Assembly (NCBI GenBank): GCA_943735955.1
Contig: OX030955.1
Span: 4,651,835 to 4,715,834, forward strand
Reading direction: 5' to 3'
Origin: Piscicola geometra
Taxonomy: Eukaryota > Annelida > Clitellata > Hirudinida > Piscicolidae
DNA length: 64,000 nucleotides
The stretch's first letter is position 1, and each line of letters begins with the position of its first letter. A model generated the notes under the pieces. That model worked only from the letters and a program-made list of their open reading frames with translations, had not been told where the DNA came from and made no database searches. A program made the translations under genes and the position numbers. Positions 9,693 through 23,599 of the stretch are shown piece after piece.

Positions 9693-12600
9693 CTATATTA
9701 ATTAATTATTCAGTTTATCAAGAACTTCTCTCTGCTCAATAAAATAGTTTTTTTGTTTGAAACATCACACCGCTAATAAATGAATCCAAAAATTTTAAAA
9801 TTGAATTTTAAATGTATAAATAAAAAGTTTAAAATATTATTCCATCAAAAAGTATGAGAAAAACATTATTAAAAAACAGACAATTTAAAAAATGTTTGAT
9901 TTGTTTTTAAGATCTAATAACATAAAAACATCTACATCGATGAATATCTAAACTATTTTTTGTAAGAGAAATACCTGAAGAAGTTTAGATACAATATACA
10001 TGTATATGTATATGAGAAAAAATGAAACTTGAGAAAAATATAAATTAAGAGACCCGAAATTATAGAAATAATAAAGTAGTTCATCTTTTTCTTTGGAAAA
10101 AAAACCACCCAATAGCCACATTATTGTTTACTTGGGTTTTTTTATTTTCACGATCAGATGTATTATTTTCCACGTGGTTCTGTACTCATGTCACTGTTCC
10201 GCAGGCTCATAGACAAATAGCGCCTCATTAAATTGAATTTGTTGATTGCTGTGAAAAGCAAATAAACTCGAAACTGCAGTTTGTATAATTAACGAGACAA
10301 ATTCCACTGCAGGCATGCGAAGAAAATGGAAAGTGAATGGGAGTAGTCGATTTCAAACCATTTGGTTGAAGCACTTTTGTCTAACTCGTGTGTAAAGCTG
10401 TGATGAAGTTTACCAAAGATTAAAAAAAAGAATGATCCATCATTTAAATAATTAGAAACTATAAAAAAGATATAATTATTTATAAACTATGAAAAAACTA
10501 GAAAGTTATGAATGAATATTTACATATTCGATAAAAATCAAATTACAGTCTTTCGATACAAAATATTTAAGATAATAAAATTGGGTTGACAGTAATTATA
10601 ATCCAAGAAAGCACGTTCACAGTTCCGATTACAGTGGTGACGATTTAAGACAGGCAAGACATTCATATTTCAACAACAAAAGATCCCTTCTCTAACATAC
10701 AAAATATCCTATCTTTTTCACAACAAAGGGAAAAAAATCACCACTGTTTCTCACTTCAACGATTCTAACCCAGGACTACGATAATTTAGTAAGAATCAAC
10801 GACAACCCCTCCTATTAAATTTTAAAAAGACAATTGCAAACATAAAAATTCATTCAAAACGAATTTGATGAAAAATGTTTAACTAAATTTTTTTAAATAT
10901 GGATAACAATTATTTAAACTAATTATAAGATGTAAGAACTAAAAAATTATTATTCATAAAAAAATAATATAATCTAAATAAATTCTAAAGATATTTTTAA
11001 CATGTCAAAAATAAAATAAGTGAACAAATAGATGGAATGACAAACAGTCTTTATGAAATCATTCATGAATTATCGCGCTATCGTGTTGAGAACGTGGTTA
11101 CTTAAAACTAACTAGAATCTTATTTTAACTTCCTTTTCCTATAAAAGTAGAAGTTAGTAAAATTGTTAATAAACTCATTAAAACTATATAATTAAAGTAT
11201 TATTTTTTTCATTACAATAAAAATAAATAAATTAATATGATTTTATTAGTGTTTTTTCACATCTAAAAAACTAACTCATAGTTGATAAACTGTCTAGTCC
11301 TATAAGGATATCATATTTTAATGAATTTAAATAGTAAAGTATAGGATGATACATTTTTTTATTTGGTTTAAAAATTCAATTTTTCTTAAAGTAAAGAAAC
11401 TACTCAAGCCACGGATATTGTGATATTGGCTGTAGTGAGACACAATCCACCACGTTGTTTTCCATCGTACGAGTCCCCTAAAGATCAGTCCTTGGGTTCT
11501 TTCGTATTCTCCTTGTACACCGGAGATTTTTAAAAAAAGCAGCAAGAAATGAGCTTGCATTTCATTAGTATGCTGATGAAACCCAGATTTACGATCATTG
11601 CTTTAAAGTTCAACTGATCTGCAAAAAAAGTATCATCATGCATTAAGGAAAACGCCGCTCGGATGAAAAGCCAATCAACTGAAACTTATTTCCAGAAAAA
11701 GTGAAGTTATCTGCCTTTTATCTTGTTGAAAGTCTGTTCACACTTCTAAAGACCCGGTTTGCTGTTCTTAGTAAAATTAAATTCATCATAGTATATTTTA
11801 AACTAGTTTACGAGTATTATTATTCACCATAATTATCACTATAGAAATTCTAGTTTTTTTTAAATTAATGTTTAAACTAAGGGCTAAAAAATATTTTTCT
11901 AAAAAATGATGGTGCCTGAACATTATAAGTGTTTTCGAAAAATCGAATGCTTCATGGTAACTTTCAAATTCGACGTATTTTTCATATTGCCTATACTATA
12001 AGTTATAGTGTGAATATTTGTATCTAGGTGGTCTATCTGTAATTAGTGAACCAAAATATTGTTTTGAATGAGTTATATATAGGTTTGAAATAAAACAAAA
12101 ATAAATTTTTGACAATTTAATTTAATTAATTTAAAAAAATACAGGTCTCGTTTTTCCACATGACACATCGCTGCAATCAATTTTCATTATTACGTGTCGG
12201 GCTGCTGGTTGCTCTTAACACTGTTCTTGTCAATTAAAATTTTTAATGTGTCACTGATCCTAAAAAGGAGTAGTTATTTTTATAAATTGCATAAGATTAA
12301 TACTTAAAAATTGTTTTCAGAGATATTTAAACAATGGGAAGCAAAGGATAAAGATAAAATTATTTTTCACGGTATTTTATGAAAGATTTGTTACATACAG
12401 AACATTTGACACCGATCAGTGAGATACCTTCACGTTTCTGATTGATTAATTTAGGCTATCGTTAATTTCTAACCACATTTTGCTGGTTTAACTGTTCAAA
12501 TTTTATGAGTTGATAAAGAAGTGTTTGTTTTAACTTGAGACTGATAAATATAAAAACGCTTTCTATTTGTTACTTTGAATTCTTTTGTCTGTTTTTGGTG

Positions 12601-15600
12601 AATTATAAATTAATGAAAATGAAGAAAATTGTAATTTAAAAAAAGTTCTAATATTGATTTCAAAAACTATTCTTCAACATTTATCTTTTCAAAAGATTAT
12701 GTTCAGAATATTTGAAATTTTTTTCGATATGAATCAATGAATGCATAATGAGAACTAGGAGGATGTGAATAACGGTCAGAAAAAACTATAGTATATTTCA
12801 ATTTATCGCTACTCACTTTGCTCCAATATATAACATTATAATTTCGCTTTCTCCAAACTATTTTTAAAACATCATCTTGCTATTTGTTTTTCAATGACTT
12901 ATTGATTCAAGCCCACTCTTTGAAACAATTTTCTTTGTTGACTTACTGACACTTGCTCTGAACTCTTAGACCATTCGTTTATCTCAAGTATTAAATTCAG
13001 ATCGAAATCTTTATTTATTCAACTTCTTGGAATAATTTGAAGTAATTCCGAAACAAAAGATGCTTTTAAATGTATAAACAATAGTTATGACATTTGAAAG
13101 CTTTTAATAAATTATTTTTGAAAAAATCTAAATTAAATAAATTTCTTAATAACTTGGTTTTGAATACTTAAAATAAAACTTTACACTTATCCAGTTGATT
13201 TGATTTGAATTGATGTTCTTGTAATCAAAATTTATTTGTCACGTAATGAGTCTTTAAATTTCTTTCCCACGATTGAACTCGTTTTTAAAGTAGTCATACT
13301 TCTCAGTCACTTCATAGCGTGAATGTTTTTCCAACTCTGTAATTTACTAGAAGTTTTGTGATCCTTTTTTTTTAATGGTATTTACATTTTTTTCTTGGAT
13401 CTGAGATTCAAACCACTGCCATCCCTAAGTTGATACACTCTGTTTTTTTAATTAATTTTAAAAACTTATTTTAAAACTTATTTTTTCATCGAAAATCGCT
13501 ATTTTATGGTGACACATTGCGGAAATTTGAAAACGTTTCTATCTTTCCTAACTTTGAGCCAATTTTTTTAAAACTTTTTAAACTATCTATCAATGCATTG
13601 TTCAGACCACCACGATCCATCAAGGCTGGCCCAATTTAACAATCCATCCGTTTATTTATCAAGAGAATATTCAGCTGTATTATTGTAGTTGTAAATTAAG
13701 TTTCCATTTTATCGGAAAAACTATGATTTCTATGAATGCGGTATATTTTTCCTCTATAAAATTAAGACTTGAAATAAATTTCAAGTTTACTTTTTTTCAA
13801 CAAAAAAATTCTCTTTTAAAATAAATATTTGATATTCACATATTTTTCATTCAATTTGCATTTAATGTTAATATTTAAATTAACAATCTTTTTCATCTGT
13901 AAAGATGCTATCATTTTCGTTTGAAATAGAATTTTTGTTTAATTATTTTTATATCTTTTTTTTTGAATTTATGAAAGATATTTAAAACGTTTTTGAAGTT
14001 TGTTCAACCAAATATTTTGCAACACACGACTGGTTTCGAAATTTCTACTTATTTAACATCCAAGATAAATAAGATATAGAAACAAGAGTATTGAATTTTA
14101 ATGGTAGTTGTAAAAAACATTGAAAAACATTTTGAAATGCAAAAATCTGTGATACATTGTTTGGAAACTAAAAAATTGTGAACTTTCAATATATATAAAT
14201 ACAACACAAAATTAACAATGTTTTTTAAATTCTGTAAATACATGTTCAAAGTTAATTTATCTGAGAGTCATTTGAAAAGATTTTTTCCTAAAAGCTCAAA
14301 AACTCGTTATATAATGTCGCAAACAAATTTTCTTTGCAAAAATTGTTGTTGCTTTCATGAAAGTAAAATATAAACAAATTTTGTCACTTTATATACCAAG
14401 AAACAAAAAAAACTTGTGAAAGATATTATACTTGTTCTAAGCCTAGTATGTAAAAAGTCATTTTCATAGTATTTATGGCTAAAATCATGTTGGTATATAT
14501 TTTCCTCACTTTTTAAGTTAGATCTCAACTTTGAACAAATCTGGCCGCTTATTCTAATCAATCATTTCATTTAAATTGAAACAAACAAAAGTTAGCCAGT
14601 TTTATTTAAAACCACAAGATCTCTTGCTCTGAATTTCTTATTCTTTAGGGTCTACTTGCCTATTGGTTAAGTCTAGAACAATGATTTCTGAGATCGCTTA
14701 TTTTAGTCGGTTCTTTGTGACATATAAAAAAGTTTTCTTAGTGTGACTAGACATTGTATCCCAAATGCTTTTCAAGAAATGAATGGGCCTGAGGCTACGA
14801 ATGGTATATCAAACAAAATTAGTTGTTGAAATCGAAAATTGCACTAAATTCGTTTTTTTCAAAGTCCATTTTTCAATGGAGATCTTTCGCCTACCCTCTT
14901 CTCTGATTTAAGCTAAGTCTCTCATAGACGTACTTAATTAGAAAGTCGACAGCTGAATGCTCTTGTGTTGTTTTTTCACTAGTCTGGTTATGTTTTCGGT
15001 GTTGAAATTATTAAATAATTTTGACACTGAGGAAAATATATTTTATTAATTAAAAAACCAATGAAAGCATGAATAGTGAAATTTTATATGAATTAATTCA
15101 TTAATAAAAATTTTCCTAAATTTATTTCAAAGAATCATGTAAAAACAAAAAGATTACAAATTTAAACACATAATATCTTTTAAAAATTACAATATATAGG
15201 TTTTCTATTTATGAGCGGTCTCATACAGGTTTATTTATAAACGAATAAATTCTAACAAAATTATAATTTGCAAATTACCACTCGTAAAGCAAAAGACGAC
15301 GCTACCATAGTATTGAACAAAATCTCTAACAAATACTCAATTAAGTATGCTAAAAAATTCTTGGTTTTGTTCCTCTCTGGTCATTCTAATTATTATTTTT
15401 CTTTTTTTCACCACTGTTAGAAACTTCTTGAATAGTTTTTGTTAAAATAAAATGTGATTTAATGTACTTTCATCTGGAACAGTATTGAAACTACTATAGG
15501 GTGGTTTTGGCTCTTAGTGTGCAGTTAAGCGTAATCAAAAAATAGAGTAAAAAAAGTGAACTTTACTAATTTACTGTACTTTAACTTTTACAAAACATTA

Positions 15601-16172
15601 TCAGTATTTTCAATTCTCAAGCATTTTTACTCTCATTTGTAAATTATAAGTTTTTTTTATAGGTTCCTAAAAAATTATATCTTCTTTTGGTTAAAAAACT
15701 ATAAATTTTAATTAAATTTGTGATCTTCAAATTTTTATGATAGATTTTCAATGATAACATTTTAATAGTTCAAACTCAAAATCAGGGCTGAGAGAGTTAT
15801 CAAGATTCATTCTATCTAGAAACTTTCCAGGTAAGCTGAGCTGAAATATAGTTCAAAGCATGCATGCTATGAGCTATAAAAATAAACAAATGTTTTTATT
15901 ATATATAAATGAAAAATAAAAGTTTTACTTTTATATATATATTCATGCATGAGATATCTTAAGATACAAAACAAGCATATTTCCGTCTTAATAGTGCCAC
16001 GAAAAGTTCAAGAAAAAAGTGCTTTAGCTAATCTTAATAAATGATTACTGTTATCTTACATAACCTTAAAATTTAACGTGAACCTAAAAAGACGCGTATT
16101 TTCAACACAATAGCAGATACTATCAGTTTTGCACTGTTTCTTGAAAAAAGAAAGACCACTAATGGTCAAGAG
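9693..16172. other. Long AT-rich stretch without genes
   Basis: About 6.5 kb with no supported gene, RNA or element. Open frames at 11327-11560, 14049-14249 and 14355-14561 lack domains or conserved partners. The patch at 11400-11530 is less AT-rich but not recognisable. At 13390-13430 the minus strand has a weak B-box-like GGTTTGAATCTC without a convincing A box. Introns or regulatory DNA of a flanking gene could be here but cannot be told apart. Confidence 0.45.
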
Positions 16173-16300
16173 AATCCCCGTAGCGGAGATGTCCAAATGT
16201 TTTGAAACTTCGTCTCAAGATGGAGTGGTTGTTGAGTAATGTCGTTGATCGATCGTTAACCAGTGCTGCCATGTACCATCGCGCTGAAGAAAGGTGTTTT
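16173..16300 (+). repeat. Dispersed repeat C, copy 1
   Basis: Matches the reverse complement of 61600-61725. Shared blocks are AGCGGAGATGTC / AGCAGAGATGTC and the near-identical GTTGTTGAGTAATGTCGTTG followed by ATCGAT. The homology is about 120 bp at moderate identity, with indels. It has GC content above its surroundings and no stable reading frame; the minus-strand frame across it is not shared by the second copy. The origin is unknown. Confidence 0.6.
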
Positions 16301-17299
16301 TAATTGTGTTTAAAGTTTTATGGTAACTTTCATCATAATGATGTATAATTGTGTATTTATTTATTAATTTTATTGTGGAATTATGAAATGAATTTAAATG
16401 ATAAAGGATTTTTTGATTTCTTTTGCATTTTACAGGTATGCAAATTAGATTAAAGTGCCAAAAGCAAAATGATTTGCTCAGTTTTTTTATCTTTATGTAA
16501 ATAGAAAAATAGTTAAAAAAATAATTATTCATTTGTCAGTTGTTTAAAAATTAATTTCATTAAGGCATTATAAAGATAATCTAATTATAATGTTGTCATG
16601 AAACTTCTATAATTTTTTTGCAAATATTCTACTTTATATTCCAGAATGTATTTGAATATAATTCACGAGATATTTTTCGGCTCCAATATTTAATATTTAA
16701 TTTACAACCTTCATAGTTTTTAAATTCTTTTTTAATGTTTTATTAGGTTTTATATAATTTTTTTATTAGTTAAACAGGTGGCCAACCACTCATGGCCTAT
16801 AGCCATTAGTTTTGGCTTCGATTCCAACACATCCTAGAAGTTGAAAATTTGTAGAGAAGAGATGAGCGCTGCCAAGAACCCATGAAAAAAAATTAAACAA
16901 ATTTGTAATTTCTTTTATACAACCTAGCTGCTAGAGGGAAAAATTCAAGTTTATTTATTTAATCCCATAAAACATGATTTAATTAGTTGTTATCAACAAT
17001 TAAAAAAATCATTCAAACAATGCAGATAGCTTTTTGTGCCAAAATACATGTGAGACTAGTTTATAATTTTATATATTTATTTCCTATATTGTCTTTTGTG
17101 TAGACTACACGTTATGGTATATACGAAGAATGAGATGTAGAACTTCTTGCAGCAGTAATTACTCACATGGTGTATCCCGTGCCAGTTATAAATCTCAACC
17201 TTCAGATAAAGCTAGTCTAGAAATCAATTTGTAATATCATCCTGTAAAAAACTTCTCGAACTTATTAAACTAAGTTTGGAAATATTTTAAAGGGTACAT
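16301..17299. other. AT-rich intergenic DNA
   Basis: No gene seen. At 16790-16850 the phrase GGCTTCGATTCC resembles a pol III B box and may be an eroded SINE, but its A box is poor and no sibling copy was found. Confidence 0.4.
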
Positions 17300-17600
17300 A
17301 TGAAACATGATGATTCAGACACAATTTTTTGCCTTCTATTATTACTCTCAAAGGCTTTCCAATGATGTATTTTTATTGATTTTTTACTCTTATATTACCA
17401 TGTATAAGGCACACCTTTTTTTATCAATGCCGGAAAAAAATTAATATTTAAAAAATTAAGATTTCATTCTTTTAAAAGTGAAAAATCAATAAAATTGCCT
17501 TTGAGAGAGTAAACTTCAAAATCTAATGAGTGATTTCTTTTCTTAAAATTTATTTCGGTATCAAAATTCTGTTTGATGTATTCATTTTAGTCTTCAAAAA
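17300..17600. mobile_element. Decayed MITE relatives, inverted arrangement
   Basis: ACCATGTATAAGGCACACC at 17397-17415 is the same end sequence as in the MITEs at 2-204 and 39439-39638, followed by related internal sequence (TTATCAATGCC) and by CCTTTGAGAGAG near 17503, also present in the 39.4-kb copy. To its left, 17340-17395 holds the same internal segment in reverse (ACTCTCAAAGG, then ATTTTTATTGATTTTTTACT), so 17340-17395 and 17450-17515 form an imperfect inverted repeat. The best reading is a decayed copy joined to, or folded against, part of another. The right boundary is not clear. Confidence 0.5.
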
Positions 17601-20339
17601 AAAGCTTTCAAATGGGGTTAAAACCTAAAAGTATAATTTTAAAAAATATTGAAACCATGAAAAATATTTTTCGGAAACAAAATTGGGTAATAAATTATTT
17701 GGAAATAATTCCACCAGAGTACTAAAATGGTTTGGCAATTCATTTAATAAATAATCTTAACGACGATATTCCACTAAGCTCACCTTAATTAGATTTTTGA
17801 TCTTTGCAACATTAAAACTATAACAAGAACGAATCTGTTTTATTTTTTTTATTTTCACGACATTTTCATTTTTTTATTTTAAAAAATTAATATTATGATC
17901 TATATTTAACATCTTGTGATTATGAGATTTCACTCTGGTGAGATTTCACTCATTGATGTTTTGCCAAAGTTTTAAGGCATAAAGATTTTCTTTACCCATT
18001 TTTTGATAATTTTTAATATAACACTAGATTAATCTCTCAAACTAGCTGATGGATATTGAAATATTCTGCGATACATTTTATAAATATTATTTTTGACAAA
18101 TAATTTTTAAAAAATACTTTTGAGTACATTTACTTTTTCTCTTAACTACCGCGACGATATTTGAAAAGTATTTTGAAAAGCATTAATTGTTTTACGCGTC
18201 AATTTTTTTTCTCTGCAAATATTCATATTTTCAGCTTGAAGGGTATAAGGTAGTGAAAAGCACTTCTGAAGAATGTAAATCATTAGAGCTAATTTTGCTA
18301 GAAAAGATTTTTTTCATCGTATTGCTGCTTCAAAAAATATTTTTTTACCAAGCTAGAAAAAAACTTATAAAAAGCTATATAGTTTCACCATGAATTAATT
18401 GAAAATAACTTTTACAGACTAATTACTGTGTTAGATTATAGTTAAAAAAATTGTTTAAAAAGAAAAATACATGACAAAAATGTAAGTTTCTTTATTTCAA
18501 GAGTTGTAATTTTTCAACTGTGTAATTCTTTCATGAAATTGTTTCAAAGAAACTCATGGTATAGGAATTTGTAAAAACATGTAAAAAAACAAAAAGATTG
18601 CATGGCTCGTAATTGTTATATAAAAAATCACGCAAAAGCAATGAAAATTGCTTGGATTCCGTGTGATGGTAATGGTAAAAAATTGAGCTAGTAAAGATTG
18701 TTTGTGGAAACAGTTTCTGCTTTTTTTCCTGATCTTTCACAATATATTTTTTCAAAATTTGTAATCTATATCGGATTTTCCATGAAATACGACTCAACAA
18801 AAATATTTATAAATTGAAATCAACGTAAATGTTTACAATTAATATAATTGTAGAACATTAAATTTAAATAAATAACATATAAATTGTTTTGAAAAAAGTC
18901 ATAAAATGAATACATAATACATCATGTCAATTAAATGACGAGTTTTGTGTTTCTGAACCCCTACTTTAAATACTTTATGTAATATTTTACATGAAAAATT
19001 ACACTATAGGTATCAATCAGGATGTTGAAAATGCATAATCTAAAACTTCTAAAATTGTTTTCTTGCGTCTCTCACCATTATTGGTTTATATGGCGTAGAG
19101 TGTGAAATTTTCGATCCAACAAAGTCTACTGGTGGCATAAGTAGAAAGAACATAACTTTGAAGTCAAAAATTTTGGATAATTCCGCAACTTTAGTAGTTT
19201 CACAAAAACTAGAATTTCTATATTTTTCCAAAGTAAAATCATTGAATAATGTGGTGAATTTAGACTCATGATATTTTTCAAGCCAGACATAAATTGAGAA
19301 ATAATGAGAACGTCGCTGATGAATTATTATAGTTCAAAACTATCATCCAAAACGTCGTGAAAAGATTTAGAAACTTTTGAAATATTTTCTACGTTTCAAA
19401 TGAGAATATTAATTTTTTGAAAAAAACTTATTTGTTGTTTTTAAGGTTTTGATTTGTATTTCACGTGTCACGACTTTATCAACATATCTATAACAATAAA
19501 TCATTTTTTATTATTTAAAAAATTAATCATAAAAAATAATTTATTTATATGAAAAGTTATTTTATATGAGTTTTAAATTTTTACGGTTAAAGTAGATTTA
19601 TCTATATATTTTCCTTGATATTTGACCAACTAGATAAGTTAATTTCTTTTCAATAATTATTTTCAAAAATTATCACAATAATGTTTTCTTCTTTGTGGGT
19701 AGAATAAAAAAGGCTCTTATTCACTAAAAAGACGATAGGTTATTAATTATCGTAACATTCTCTTTAGATTAGGAGAGTAAGCTTCTACATTATTTAAGTA
19801 CACAGAAGTTGAAATGCTGTCTCAAAAAAAATAAAAAACAGTAAATAATTTTTTTATATATATTTGGATGCATGTCTGCTCTAAAAAATGACAATCTTTT
19901 TCAAATTTATGGGTTCGAAAAACACTTTTCACGCCACGTAGTTCTGATAATCTTTGAAAGACCACTTTAAAAACTTTAAAATGAAAATGTTTTTATAGCG
20001 TTTCAAAATTTTGAAACTTTATAAATATTTTTGATGATGGGTAAATATCGTGAATAAAAATAAAAATCAAAGATTTACAGAGCTTAGATTTACATGCCAA
20101 TACAAAAATTTTTTTTAAAAGATTGATTCGAATCTGTAAAATCTGTTAATCAATAATAAATCTGAGATTGAATTAGTTGTTTCATTAATTATTTAAATTG
20201 AATATTTAAAAAGTAAGTTTTTAAAAATGTATAAATATTCAGTAAAATTTTTCCAAAACTTTCATTGATGATTTTCAAAATTACTTTTTTATATTTTTTA
20301 TTAAAGATGAAAGAGGCTTAATGTAAGAAATGTAAGTTG
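17601..20339. other. AT-rich intergenic DNA
   Basis: No supported feature. Open frames at 18187-18393, 18531-18800 and 19049-19231 are low-complexity and unsupported. Confidence 0.45.
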
Positions 20340-20900
20340 AAATGAATCTGTCAGACTGTCTCTCATAGCTTTGAACCCTGTTAGGACAACACAAGTAAAG
20401 TTAAAAACTATTTTTGATTTTTGCAAGTTTTTGTGTGGAGATTTTGAAACAGTGGTTAAACTCTAATCTTGTCCAATTGGCTACGTTCTTTTTCTATCAT
20501 GCCTTGAAGAACTGTTTTGGGAAGTCTTAGAGAACGTTTTACATGACCATACCATTTCAGTTTCGTCTTTTTCCTGTGTATAATAGGTCTTCATAGAGCC
20601 CACTGAAATTCGTGAATCTCTTCTGACTTCTTAATTGCAAATTTAGTTTTTGCAAGAATATTCAAAACTCTTCAAAACCATCTCATTTCCGTGGTTTGAT
20701 TTTTTCTTTCCAAGTTCATTATTCATGCCAATGGTTTTAAGGCGCACAGATATATAGGCAGGACTAAGGTACGCATCATTTCGATTTTTGAGCTTTTATT
20801 ATTTTACTTCTGTTGTTTGCACGACGCATTATTTTGGATTTTGGTCCTGTGACAACTATTCCGAAGAATTTAAAGCTTTTGATGATTTTAAATTTTCTCG
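20340..20900 (-). pseudogene. Decayed RTE-like LINE reverse transcriptase C-terminus
   Basis: On the minus strand several frames, broken by stops and shifts, read like the C-terminal region of an RTE-like endonuclease/reverse transcriptase. MRTLVLPIYL lies around 20755-20785, then a segment ending EMRWF, then KLKWYGHVKRSLRLPKTVLQ around 20525-20575. The LKWYGHV.RS motif is very common near the C-terminus of these polyproteins. The catalytic core is absent and the fragment has clearly drifted for a long time. Neither a 5' nor a 3' boundary is clear. Confidence 0.75.
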
Positions 20901-21394
20901 CAACATAAATTAACGTGATTTATTTCAAAGTTAAAAATATATTTTATTGCTAAGTTTTAAAAAAATTCAATATTTATAGATTTATTAATTCGAATTTTTA
21001 CTCTACTAACCCATCTATATCTTAATTCAATTTTAATGTCACCTGGTTAGCTAAAATGTCTCTTATATTTTGAACGAAATTTACTCCTAACATACCATAA
21101 TAATTACTTTCTATGGTATACAAATTTATACAGTCTTAAGATTAAAAACTATAATATTTTTATAACAAAAATTAGCTCATAATTTATATCTCTATGTTTT
21201 TATATTTCAAGCTGCCATTCATAAAGGAACCAGAGTGGTATTTCGGATTGAAAAACATTTTAGTATTTATAATAAAATACATGATTTATTGTTACTTTTT
21301 TTCATAAATAAACTATATATGGTAAAATTTATCATAAACACATCTTATAGATAGCGAAAACGCAGGATTATTTTTTTTTCAATAAAAAATATAA

Positions 21395-21575
21395 ATAGAA
21401 AAATCGATGCGAAAAAAGGCTATGACTGAAGACGGATGTGTTAATTTGTACTTTAGGCGCCTCTTCGCATGATTGAACTTGAGAAGCATTACTTCGAGGC
21501 TCAATATACAGACATTTCAATGAATCAAGCGCTTCTGAAACAAACTCTGAATATCTGATGTAGTCCATCTGAGCT
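21395..21575 (+). repeat. Repeat D, copy 1 (coding-like)
   Basis: About 170 bp that match the reverse complement of 58560-58755 from TCGATGC through CACGAT/TACGAT. The best conserved part is 21457-21555, with roughly 8 differences per 97 bases. It reads APLRMIELEKHYFEAQYTDI and on to a TGA at 21556-21558. Just before it is TTTGTACTTTAG, which could be a splice acceptor; the other copy has CACTGCAG there. I do not recognise the protein. It could be an exon captured by a transposable element or part of an unknown element. Confidence 0.6.
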
Positions 21576-23535
21576 GTCTACGATATATATTTTTTTTTAA
21601 TTAAAAAAAATTCGCGATTTATTATAAAAATTAGATTCTCTACTTATTTATTTGATCTTTTCAAAAAGTAAGACGCGTAAAATCAAAATAGTTTTAAAAA
21701 AGTTATAAAAATTTATAAAAGATTTCAAAGGTAGATGAAAATTCCAAGTCAGAATGGGTTACTTATAGAATTATATAAATATTCTTGCTCTAATACTTTG
21801 TATTGAAATGAATGAGAGAATTTGATACTTTGGTTTTGTGTTTCTGTTTAATATGTTTACATTCCGACTTCCGTCTTTTCTGTTATTGCAGACATTTATT
21901 ATGAATAAATTTCATTAAATAGACTCACAAGCCTAATCAAAAGTTGTAAGAAGTGTTTTCTTTAAAACAGATGCTGATTCAAGATTGACACAGATGGCTT
22001 TCAGTGCTGACGGATTTTTAAAGTTAATATCTAAATCGATGTTGAGGGTTTTCAATGAATAAATAAAAAATGTATAAATTGTATATAAAGGTTTTTAAAA
22101 CTAGTTTTAACACATTTTAAAGTTGTATTTAAAAGTCAATTAATCTTACCTACAAATAAATTTAGATCAGTAAACCCAAAAATTATACTATTTTTGGCCA
22201 CATCAGGAAGCTACATTAAAATTAAAAGAAAAAGCATATAAAAACTGGAAAGAAAAAAATTTATTAATGTCTGGAAAATATATTTATTAGATTTAAAGAT
22301 TAATTTCATAACTTCAACATCAATCCATCAACATTCTAATTAAACTTGAACTAATATTTTTTGAAATCAATCAAATTAGAATTTTAATTTTGAAATCTTA
22401 GACTAAACTCAGTAATTTTTAATCGTTGTAAATCCAAAATAACGAGCACAATCCATCAATGACTGTCTCGGTACCACTTGTATTATAAATGATCAGAACC
22501 ATTACTATCAGCATTGCCGCAAAAATCATCATTATCTCTACATCAATCTTGCTCGAAAAAGTGTCCATCAGGCTAAATTCTTTCATGGTAATAAGTGGCA
22601 TAAAAGCTCTTCATATGCCAAAACTTTAGATTTTCTTGCCAAAATGATATTACAACGAATGCCCCAAGAGAACGTATGTGTATATCAGTTTTGACCTCTG
22701 TACTAAAATAAAAGAGCAACAATTGTTAACTGCTGCTGAATAAAGGAAAGGTTTCACTAGTTCAAGGATTTGTTATCACTGACTGTGTCATAGCTGCTGA
22801 ACTCCATCCACATCTCTGTTTTGCTCAGTCTTTCGAGCTTCATTTTCGAGCAGGCGTTTTCAGTTTTTTTTCTTTTTTATGAGCTTGTACTATGTTTAGC
22901 TGACACATGCCTCAACGCTTTATTTTTTCTTCACTGTGCTTGAAGAAACTCGTTTTCTTCTTGAACCGTGATCATGGCGAGGCCTTGAAAATGCGTAATG
23001 TCTAATAGGTCTTGCAAACTGTTTCTAAATTTACGCTCGTTACTCTTTTGTGTTTTTTTTTTGAAAAGTATTTTTTTAGTTTTGTCTAAGTTAAGTGAAG
23101 ATCTTATATTATAGTTTTTTTTTGGAAAACATGCTTTTTGCTAAAAGTGTGACACTTTTTCCATGGGTCCATTAGTAGTTTCCAAAACCTCTTTTGTCTT
23201 TTTTGAAACTGAGAAAATGTTGTTTTGTAAAAATTTTGCAAAATGAAATGAAATCTACAACTTCTATAACAAGCCAAATGTCCTCATCCATCTTTTTGTT
23301 TGTCATTTTTGAAATAAAATTTTGTTTGATAATGATGGCAATTAAATAACAGATACATAAAAAGACTACAGAACTGCATTCCATAGACTAAGAAAACAAT
23401 AAATAGAAATCATTCAAATTTATAAATATGTTTTTTAATCATTTATTTCAAGTCTTACGTTTGCCATAGATTTAATTATTTAAGTCCAGCTGCCACGCTA
23501 TTGTTTTTCATGAAGTTATGAAATGTTTAAACCTG
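21576..23535. other. AT-rich intergenic DNA
   Basis: No gene recognised. The segment 22435-22600 is more balanced in composition and rich in CAT/ATC triplets; a 60-codon minus-strand frame there has no support. The region 22750-23030 is less AT-rich but shows no motif. Confidence 0.4.
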
Positions 23536-23599
23536 TTGTGTGATCAGTAAATGTTATGATATTTGAATAACATTTTTGTTAGATATTTTTAACTATAAA
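23536..23599 (+). repeat. 64-bp direct repeat, unit 1
   Basis: TTGTGTGATCAGTAAATGTT and the following 44 bases recur at 23866-23929 with two mismatches (62 of 64). The units are 330 bp apart in the same orientation. The short separation and high identity point to a recent local duplication. No flanking long terminal repeat or coding sequence is present. Confidence 0.85.

Noticed and set aside
16215..16532. 105-codon minus-strand open frame
   Set aside because: It overlaps repeat C, but the frame is not kept in the second copy at 61600-61725; the residues are AT-driven.
16790..16860. Possible tRNA or SINE (GGCTTCGATTCC)
   Set aside because: B-box-like only; no good A box, no cloverleaf by eye, and no sibling copy in the window.
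18531..18800. 89-codon minus-strand open frame
   Set aside because: No recognisable motif, low-complexity residues, no conserved partner.
21457..21555. Repeat D as a homeobox fragment
   Set aside because: IELEKHYFETQY resembles homeodomain helix 1, but the recognition helix (WFQNRR) is absent, so the resemblance is too short.
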